Source: Cristatella mucedo (taxonomy: Eukaryota > Bryozoa > Phylactolaemata > Cristatellidae). From it: a stretch of 64,000 nt of DNA. Made by a program: the position numbers and the translations under genes. Of the stretch, positions 57,131 through 64,000 are shown one piece after another (within the stretch, counting starts at the first letter, position 1; each line of letters starts with the position of its first letter). The stretch is from NCBI GenBank assembly GCA_009760855.2, contig WPIO01000008.1, positions 6,992,001-7,056,000 on the forward strand. Direction: 5' to 3'. The notes under the pieces are model-generated. The model did not search any database and was not told the DNA's origin. It was given only the letters and a program-made list of their open reading frames with translations.

Positions 57131-58698
57131 AAATGCCACTATCATTATGCAGTTATTGCTACTCCGGGGAGCTGAGCCTACGACTTCCGAACACCGAGGC
57201 ATACCAACAGCGTACCGGCATCGGATATTTCCAGTCATTTAGCTGTCTTATACTTCCTGCTATGCCCCAATCACGAAAGGCACTCTCAGGTTTGATCACC
57301 CAGGTCCTTCGCACGAATTCCAGGATTCACTGACCGTCTGCACGCTGAGAGGCAAGGCTAATCTAGATGCAGCAATAGAAGCCACGCCTTTGACCTCGGC
57401 GAAACGCCTGCTAGTACAGGGAGATACAGCTTGGCACGAGTGCTGGCTTACTCTTGCATGCACATGACTATACTACTACTACGTCGAATGTGACCACGCA
57501 TTGATCGGAAAGCGCGGGCAGTAGGAGGCAGTAGCAACAGCTCGAACAAGCAGGTATGCAGACACATAAATGACTAACGGCATTAAGTCCTGCGGTGACG
57601 TGGCCTGCGATGCGGGCCGAAACACAAGATGACCGTGCGTGTACTAAGAAAAAACTTTCCATTAAGATGAAAATGTGAACATATACAATATCTCACTCTG
57701 ACTACTTACAGAATTAGATGACAATTAAAATATGCACGTTCTAAGCGACGTCGAAAGCAGCCGCCGGGAAATCCACTGCCGTATCTCACACATGGTGTGC
57801 GCATTGGAGAGTCTGTTGATCGATTAGCTTGTGCTGAGAAATTTAAAATCTCCACAAGGCACTCCGAACTATTGCAATTTCATAGCATGTCTCGTGGGAA
57901 GCAAGCCGCTGCACATTTCGCCAGGGGATCGAGTGGTGGGCTATCCTGTGTGCACGCGTCTAGCATTTTCATCTACTGCTTGTTGTTTTAGAGTCGAGGG
58001 CTACAGATAATGTAGCAGGCTGTGATAAAGGCTCCTCCAAAATAATTTCATTCGGCTGGTATCCTAAGCACGAGAGGGCTAGATATAAGCCAAGCAGAGC
58101 CTAGGTCGACGGACGGCGCCGACTAGTTACGTATTGCCAGATAGCCGGCGCTCAAAACAAAGAAACCGCCCACTGAGAGGTGAGTAATTGTTAAGCTAAA
58201 AACAGCGTTGACGCGCTTGATATTACCTTCGCGTTAGTCTTCCAGGAAGCTTGCTTACCAATGGAACCTCAGGTGCCCATAAATACGATTTCTAAGGGCG
58301 CCGCAACCAGCAAACTGTATAAAAAATGGAATCGCGAAAGCTTGACTTCAGCCTTCACCTAAACGTGGACGTACGTTTCCGGACTGGCAGGCCCATAGAT
58401 ATATGCTATCCGCTATCACTGGAGCAGTCGCATTCGAAGCAGGCTGAATCGAAAGAGGGGAAAGCATGCATACCGAATTCACAGGCTTAAGGAGATCCTG
58501 GTGCAAAGCGTTAATCAGCAAACTCGCGGCACATGATGTAGCCATCTCGTTTATGTAAGCAACAAAGGTTGTAACGACCATCTGAACCAGCAGTCAAGTC
58601 AGTCTCTCAATGCTGCAGACACCACAATGGGACAAGCTCGATCCAGGAAGCACATACCAAACTAAGGTGGCACGTATTCGGAAAGCAGCGTTTGAAAA
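57131..58698. other. Intergenic; no gene recognised
   Basis: Only short overlapping frames. Neither a Ski2 upstream exon nor an ODAD3 exon could be identified. Confidence 0.35.
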
Positions 58699-58986
58699 TT
58701 GATATCTAAAGAAGATGTCTTGCGAATCTACAGGCGTTCCATCGAGGTCCCGGTCGATATTGACAATCAAGCAAGCACCTTTTTAGTGGCTTTGGTGAAG
58801 GCCTACACCGAACTGCAGAAGCCAAATCTTTCAAAGCAGGAAAAATTTAAGCAGCTGACTATTTGTAGGAAAAGATTGCACATTACATTTAAAAAACAAC
58901 ATGCTAGCATAGCAGGAGAAAAGCTTCTTAGGGCAATATACAATATACAACTTTCCGCAGGTTTGCAGAATATTGCAACACAATAG
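58699..58986 (+). CDS. Unrecognised open frame, possibly an exon
   Basis: An open frame of about 95 codons with no in-frame ATG, so if coding it would be an exon; the upstream AG (ATATCTAAAG) is a poor acceptor. It reads DVLRIYRRSIEVPVDIDNQA, then a Lys-rich, probably helical stretch (NLSKQEKFKQLTICRKRLHI) and stops at TAG. VLRIYRRS superficially resembles a LYR motif, but the rest does not follow that family. No function assigned. Confidence 0.3.
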   Translation: MISKEDVLRIYRRSIEVPVDIDNQASTFLVALVKAYTELQKPNLSKQEKFKQLTICRKRLHITFKKQHASIAGEKLLRAIYNIQLSAGLQNIATQ

Positions 58987-59229
58987 GAAAGTACAATGAA
59001 AAACGGCAGGAATATAGACATACATTTACGATTATCTAGAAATAGTCAAGGAAGGGTAGATGTTTTGCCTCCAAGCTGCTACACGTAGAGCTTGAATCAA
59101 CAGCACCTGCTTCATCATGGACGACCCTAACAACGTCCACACGAAAACTTTAAGATGGAAGCCCAAAGCTTTCAAGTATGACCTCAAAACATTAAACTCA
59201 AGCTAGAGATCACAAGGTTTGGTCCTTGC

Positions 59230-60395
59230 AGTCTATGATACCAGGACTCCAGAGTATTGATGTGAAAGGAAAACGATAATCCGAAGAGCCACTGAAGCAT
59301 GGGCCCTGTGCATGCTAAGGCTCTTTTCGTGGATTTTAACTCTCGCTCGTGCCGATTTGATTGCCAGGCACAACCTAGGCTTTCACTTGCATGCAGATGA
59401 CACTCAGTTGTACCTTTCCTTTGACCTCTCTCAGCCCTTGAGCACATCGAATTCTCTCAACTCCCTTGCTGCATGTATTGATGAAATCCACACATGAATG
59501 GCAGCAAACTTTCTTAAATTGAATGATGATGAAAACCAACTTACTAGTTATAGGGAAACGAAGTGTGATTTAGAAATTGGAAAGGTTAGCGCTCACAATC
59601 GGCCATGCCAGCATATCTCCTGTTGAATCTGCACAAAATTCAGGTGTCCTGTTCCTGTTACTCGTGACCTGTTGAATTCGAAAGAGACCTTTCATTAGAT
59701 GACCACGTCAGGTCCACAGTAACTCACAGCTTGGTAGCCTACTGGCATGTGCAATCAGGCGCTTACAGCTGGTGCAAACCCCTGCAGATAGGGTTGTCTG
59801 TTGTGAATGTCGCTGTTGCCACATCACACCATTTCTCGCCGACCTGCATTAGCTACCAGTCAAGCAACAGATCGACTTCAAGGTTTTGTCACTCACTTTT
59901 AGGTCGGTCCATTCTTTGGCTCCAGCCTACCTATCAGATCTACTCCCCCACCAGGCAAAGCATCGTACCACCTGCTTTTCGGAATCTAACTGTTTCCCTA
60001 TACCTCGTACAAACCTCAAATCCTTTGGAGACCGTGCCTTAAGTTCGTATGCTCCCAAAGCCCGGAACTCACTCCCGACTACCGTCACGACATCCCCTGC
60101 CTTGATATTTAAAAAGAAATTAAAAACGCCCATTTATGACAGCATTTAGTGGGTCCCTGTGATTCGTCCTGTATGAGCTTATCCGTGCTGACACTGTTGC
60201 TGGCTGCCATTAACCACACTTGCATGCTGACCCTGTGCATGCCACCCCCAACCGTGCTATTCTTGTTGTTTATCAAGTATGATACCACTCACCATTCGAT
60301 TGTGTTTCCTTTGCAGCTAATGTAAAGCGCCTAGAAAGAGATTTGAGTTCTTTAAGGGCAGTTTATCAAGTGTACTATTATTATTACTATTACAG
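59230..60395 (+). mobile_element. LINE family A, degraded copy
   Basis: Begins GACTCCAGAGTATTGATGTG, then HNLGFHLHADDTQLYLSF (Tyr of YADD lost), [34 protein letters not shown], the 3' UTR, the hairpin (AAAGCGCCTAG) and a short (ATT)n. Deletions remove the segment around RLDFCNSLL. Confidence 0.85.
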
Positions 60396-61115
60396 TCGAG
60401 TCTGCCTACTTTCCACTAAATAACATTGCTAGAATTCGGGCTTGCGTAGACACGGATGCCGCATCTAAATTGGTAGATGCATTTGTGACATCCCGTCTTG
60501 ATTTCTGTAACTCACTACTAGTTCGTCTACCTGCCTATGCAATCAGGCGCTTACAGCTGGTGCAAAACTCTGCAGCAAAGCTTGTCTGCCGTGAGCGTCG
60601 CAGTTGCAACATCACGCCACTTCTCGCCGACCTGCACTAGCTCCCTGTCAAGCAGTGCATTGACTTCAATGTTCTGTCAGTCCCTTTTGGATCCCTTCAT
60701 TCTCTGGCTCCAGCCTACCTATCAGATCTACTCGCCCACCAGGCCAAGCATCGTACCACCGGGTTTTCGGATTCTATAATAGTTTACCAATAACCCGTAC
60801 GAACCTCAAATCCTTTAGAGACCTCGCATTTAGTTTGTATGCTCCTAAAGCCCGGAACTCAGTTCCGACTGGTATCATGGCATCCCCTGACTTGTCGACA
60901 TTGAAAAAGAAGCCAAAAACGCATTTATTTATCACAGCATTTAGTGGGTCCGTGCTATTCGTTCTGTGCATGCTAATGCGAGCTGACACTGTGCATGCTG
61001 CCACTAACCATACTTGCATGCTGACTCTGTGCATGTCACCTACAACCATGATATGCTTGTTGTCATTATTCCATCATGCTTCATTTGCAGCAAATTTAAA
61101 GTGCTTAGAAAGAGA
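60396..61115 (+). mobile_element. LINE family A, 5'-truncated copy inserted beside the previous tail
   Basis: Starts at GTCGAGTCTGCCTACTTTCC within one base of the preceding copy's tail and continues with [29 protein letters not shown]-like and [16 protein letters not shown] segments, the 3' UTR and AAAGTGCTTAGAAAGAGATT before ending in ATTATT. The hairpin's second arm is lost. Confidence 0.83.
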
Positions 61116-61173
61116 TTATTATTTCACACGTGAAATAGCGATCAAATCTTGTAGGTTGATACCAATCCATGGG

Positions 61174-61666
61174 CAAAAACCTAGCCAATTAAAATTAAAA
61201 ATCTTTACCTTTTTCTCATGCTCAGATTTTTTACAATGCAGAATCAGCAAGGAGACTTACCTAAGCCAGCTCGGAGAGGTCGGCCAGCTAAACCACCAGC
61301 CACCATTCGCGTTCTCAGGCTTATTCAGGATGCTGCCAATAACTTTTACTTCAATACACACGTCAAAAGATTTTTAACTAGCAAATTTTTTCTAGCTTCA
61401 AGTTCTGCCACCTTCTCCTGCACCGTTTGTTCTACCATCAAGATTACATCAGTGCTGCCCCGCACACATGCCTGTCGCTAAGCCTCAAGCTCCTACATCC
61501 GTAGCGTCTCTAAGGACCAACAACTGGCAATGCACGACAAAAATTTCTCATTTGCTTTCGCATTGAAATAAATTAATCTTTAAATAATAAACTACATGAC
61601 TATAATCCTAAACTGATAGGCTACTGACAATTTTCTCATGAATTTTTAAGCTCGTAGACATGTCTA
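61174..61666. repeat. Left arm of a diverged inverted duplication
   Basis: Read as its complement, this segment matches 61,840-62,350 in order across about 490 bp. Matching blocks include TTAAAATTAAAA, CTCATGCTCAGATTTTT, CAGAATCAGCAAGGA, CTTATTCAGGATGCT, TCCTGCACCGTTTG, TGTCGCTAAGCC, CCGTAGCGTCTCTAAGGACC and TTAATCTTTAAATAAT. Differences are frequent, so the duplication is old. It contains the antisense copy of ODAD3 exon 1. Confidence 0.92.
61378..61438 (-). pseudogene. Antisense copy of ODAD3 exon 1
   Basis: The minus strand has an ATG at 61,438 and an open frame of 61 nt, the exact length of ODAD3 exon 1. About 12 of 20 residues are shared (block QTVQEKV, then an A-R-x-NLL end), with no indel. 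Where the real exon is followed by GTAAGA, this copy has TTAAAA, so the normal 5' splice site is lost. No second exon was found further left, where LINEs lie. It is either a dead duplicate or the first exon of an unseen leftward transcript. Confidence 0.85.
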
Positions 61667-61839
61667 TGCTGGCATTGACGTCACATACTGATTGCTGAAA
61701 GGCACGGGTGGATACATTAAAATCTGCAAATCTATCATCAAAAACTCAAGTTGTACGGAAGACTGCGCACGACAGTACCCAAAGCTATACGCTGAAGTAG
61801 TCGCCGGAAGTGGAGGGCGCGGCCGCTTGAGCCGCCAAG

Positions 61840-62350
61840 TGTACATATGTCCATGAGCTTACAATTTCGTAAGACACTACATCAGTAACTTATTAGTTTA
61901 GGGTTAATTAATTCTCATAATTAATTATTTAAAGATTAATCGTTTAATTTTTAGGCAAAGCAAAGGTGAAACTTGCTAGTTGTCGGTCCTTAGAGACGCT
62001 ACGGAAGTAGGGACTTGGGGCTTAGCGACGGGCACCTGTGTGGGACAGCTTAACCTATAGCGGCGTGCTGGGCGACGATGGCGGATCAAACGGTGCAGGA
62101 AAAGGTAGAGGAGCATAAAGCTCGAATAAATTTGCTAGGTAAGAATCTATCTATTGTGCATTGTATTAAAAGTAACTTGTAGCATCCTGAATAAGCCAAA
62201 GAACGTGAATCTTGGCAGCTGGTCGAGTTGACTGACCTCACCGGACTCGCTTACTTTAGTTTCCTTGCTGATTCTGTATTGTGAAAAATCTGAGCATGAG
62301 GAAAATGTAAACATTTTAATTTTAATGGCTAAGGCATAGGTTATTTTTAA
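61840..62350. repeat. Right arm of the inverted duplication, containing ODAD3 exon 1
   Basis: Counterpart of 61,174-61,666. It covers the presumed ODAD3 promoter and 5' UTR, coding exon 1 (62,078-62,138) and the start of intron 1. The arms are separated by a unique centre of about 173 bp that includes a GC-rich stretch (GGAGGGCGCGGCCGC near 61,812). Confidence 0.92.
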
Positions 62351-63387
62351 GTGAGAGCGTATGCCAAGCGAATGCTGTATATAAGTGTTTAAAGTCACTG
62401 CGGTTCCAACATTTCTCCGCATATACAAAGCAAGCTTCCCGGAAGACTAACGGTTCAACCCAGTCCAAATCAGAATGAGTGAGAATACTTCAATTATTTC
62501 TTGCTTCGCTTTAGCATTGCATTATAAGAAATCTTTAGTCAGCGGTTTCTACACAGTGTATCTGATTTGACACCTCAGTTGCAGATTACATTCACTGCGG
62601 TGTGTGTTGGTAGTATAAATGTATAATCCACCTTTAGTCCTGATTTGTGTTGGAAGTGAATAACTTGCAAGTTAATAGCTGCAGAAGCCTCCAGAAGAGA
62701 CGCGTAACGTATCGATTTCAGATAAAGATTGTTGGTAAAATCTATATATTGTATGATGTTTTGTTTCTCTATTGCTGGATGCGATGCTCATATGGCATGG
62801 CCACTCTGCCGTATGTTTGACGGACCACTGATTTTTAAATACGGCACAGGCATAATCTGCAGTTTCTTGATTACTTGGACGCTTTGCACGGCTCGCTGGT
62901 TAGGCTTAGCAAAGAGCCGGGAGAGGGTTTAGCTAGCAGCAGAAATGACTTGCCTAGCAGGGCAGTTCTCCAGTTGGACGCGCCGAGCCGTCAGTGGTTG
63001 CCGTAGCGTGCATAAGATGGAAGGATACTGTATAAGGCAACTCATGATTAGTAGTTTTTCTGCCTTTTTTTAGAGGGTGACCGGAAAGCCTACTACGAAA
63101 ACTCTCAATGGACCATGAAGCAGAACAAAGAAGCAATTCTGAAACTGCGAAAAGAAAACAAGGAAATCCGAAAGAAACTAAGTGATTGCCTCGGGGTAAC
63201 TACGCGTGGCCGCGTGCAAAAGAACAAAAGGCAGCGGCGAGAGCAAACAAGGCGAGTCATCTTTTTATAGTGTCATTCGCCGCTAACAAATGATCCCATT
63301 GGACTTTAGGCGGACGAACACGTCATAAACAAGGCTTTCCAAGATAGAAGTGTGGAAAGAGCTGCGCTGAAAAATATGACAGGACCG
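62078..63387 (+). CDS. ODAD3: Outer dynein arm docking complex subunit 3, 5' part (exons 1-3)
   Basis: Exons 62078-62138, 63074-63195 and 63310-63387 (261 nt, 87 codons); the gene continues beyond the window. Donors GTAAGA, GTAACT and GTAAGA and acceptors TTTTTTAG and GGACTTTAG fit, and phases agree. Exon 2 carries the family signature EGDRKAYYENSQWTMKQNKE followed by KLRKENKEIRKKL; exon 3 reads ADEHVINKAFQDRSVERAAL. ODAD3 (CCDC151) is a coiled-coil protein that attaches outer dynein arms to the doublet microtubules of motile cilia. The ATG at 62,078 (GGCGACGATGG) has a good context and the N-terminus is short. It is divergent from the Ski2 gene. Confidence 0.88.
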
Positions 63388-64000
63388 GTAAGAGACTTTC
63401 TTTGTTTATTTTTCCCAAATATGTTACTGCAGGCCATACTCAAGAGGGCACATATTAAAGAGAATTAACCCTGAAGAACACTTACGCTAAGCATTTTAAA
63501 TTTATTGTACGTGTATACAAATGGCAGTGCAAGAGCTCAGAAAATAATAATGCAATATGACTGAAGCGGAAACGGTCTCTTCCTAATTTTCAAAAACACC
63601 GGAACTACGTAATAAAAACGTTACATGATACTGGTATAGTTACATAAGTGACCTGCTTGTAGGAAACATGCGCTTCATTGTGAGACGCTAACTGGTCACC
63701 ATTGGACTCCTAATACTGGCCAAGCATATTTATTTCGTGGTCGAGAGAAAAAGAACTCTTGACTAGCCGCCTAGTTCCAGCCCAGTGCTATAGAAACCCA
63801 GCTGCCGTCAAGCGGCGCTTGTATTAATTAATTAATGGTGGCGTTCATACTGGCTATCACTAACTTGGCCTTGGTCCGACGATTAATTTCGAAGCCATAA
63901 ATATCGGAGTCAATCTCATTCGACTTAAAAGGCTAGATAGCTTCGTAATTGGAATCTTTTAAATGCCAGGCCATACGCTGATGGTGAGCAACTAAATCAC
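63388..64000. other. ODAD3 intron 3 (start); next exon not seen
   Basis: An AG at 63,432 is followed by a short frame that stops after about 12 codons and lacks the expected coiled-coil sequence, so exon 4 probably lies beyond the window. Confidence 0.5.

Noticed and set aside
61218-62428. Similar open frames on opposite strands of the two arms (both with CSDF-Q-RISKE-like residues)
   Set aside because: They are the inverted-repeat intron-1 sequence of ODAD3 read antisense. The resemblance follows from DNA duplication, and no independent coding evidence exists.

Overview
The window looks like nuclear DNA of an invertebrate metazoan. Genes are split by many GT-AG introns, an extracellular CUB/LDLa receptor and a ciliary docking gene are present, and LINEs, tRNA-derived SINEs and microsatellites are dense. 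No bacterial-style operon, rRNA or CRISPR array is visible. The species cannot be read from the sequence; an early-branching marine animal such as a sponge or cnidarian is my guess.

Three genes were reconstructed exon by exon. (1) About 4.87-20.25 kb, plus strand: a type I membrane protein with four recognisable CUB modules plus a divergent CUB-like stretch, one LDL-receptor class A module, one membrane helix and a 20-residue tail. Its 12 proposed exons keep phase and total 745 codons plus stop; only the first exon is weak. (2) 27.05-54.04 kb, minus strand: the Ski2 RNA helicase of the cytoplasmic Ski-exosome pathway (SKIC2/SKIV2L). Its 24 exons sum to 1,331 codons plus stop, with all helicase motifs and the family C-terminus. 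It is convergent with gene 1. (3) From 62.08 kb to beyond the right edge, plus strand: the first three exons of ODAD3 (CCDC151), which docks outer dynein arms in motile cilia. It is divergent from the helicase.

The most unusual structure is just upstream of and across ODAD3 exon 1. A diverged inverted duplication (arms about 61,174-61,666 and 61,840-62,350) carries a second, antisense copy of exon 1. That copy still has an open frame of identical length, but its 5' splice donor is TT instead of GT. The two start codons face away from a shared centre of about 175 bp.

The repeats fall into families. A dominant L2/CR1-like LINE (here family A) has about 20 copies, nearly all 5'-truncated, ending in a terminal hairpin and (ATT)n. 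A second LINE (family B) ends in (ACATT)n. One SINE family is tRNA-headed with a conserved tail of its own. Another SINE type is tRNA-headed but carries the 3' tail of LINE family A, suggesting it borrows that LINE's machinery. Several insertions are nested, and one LINE copy is 5'-inverted. Most insertions lie in the introns of the three genes and in the intergenic stretches at 20.5-26.9 kb and 54.0-62.0 kb.
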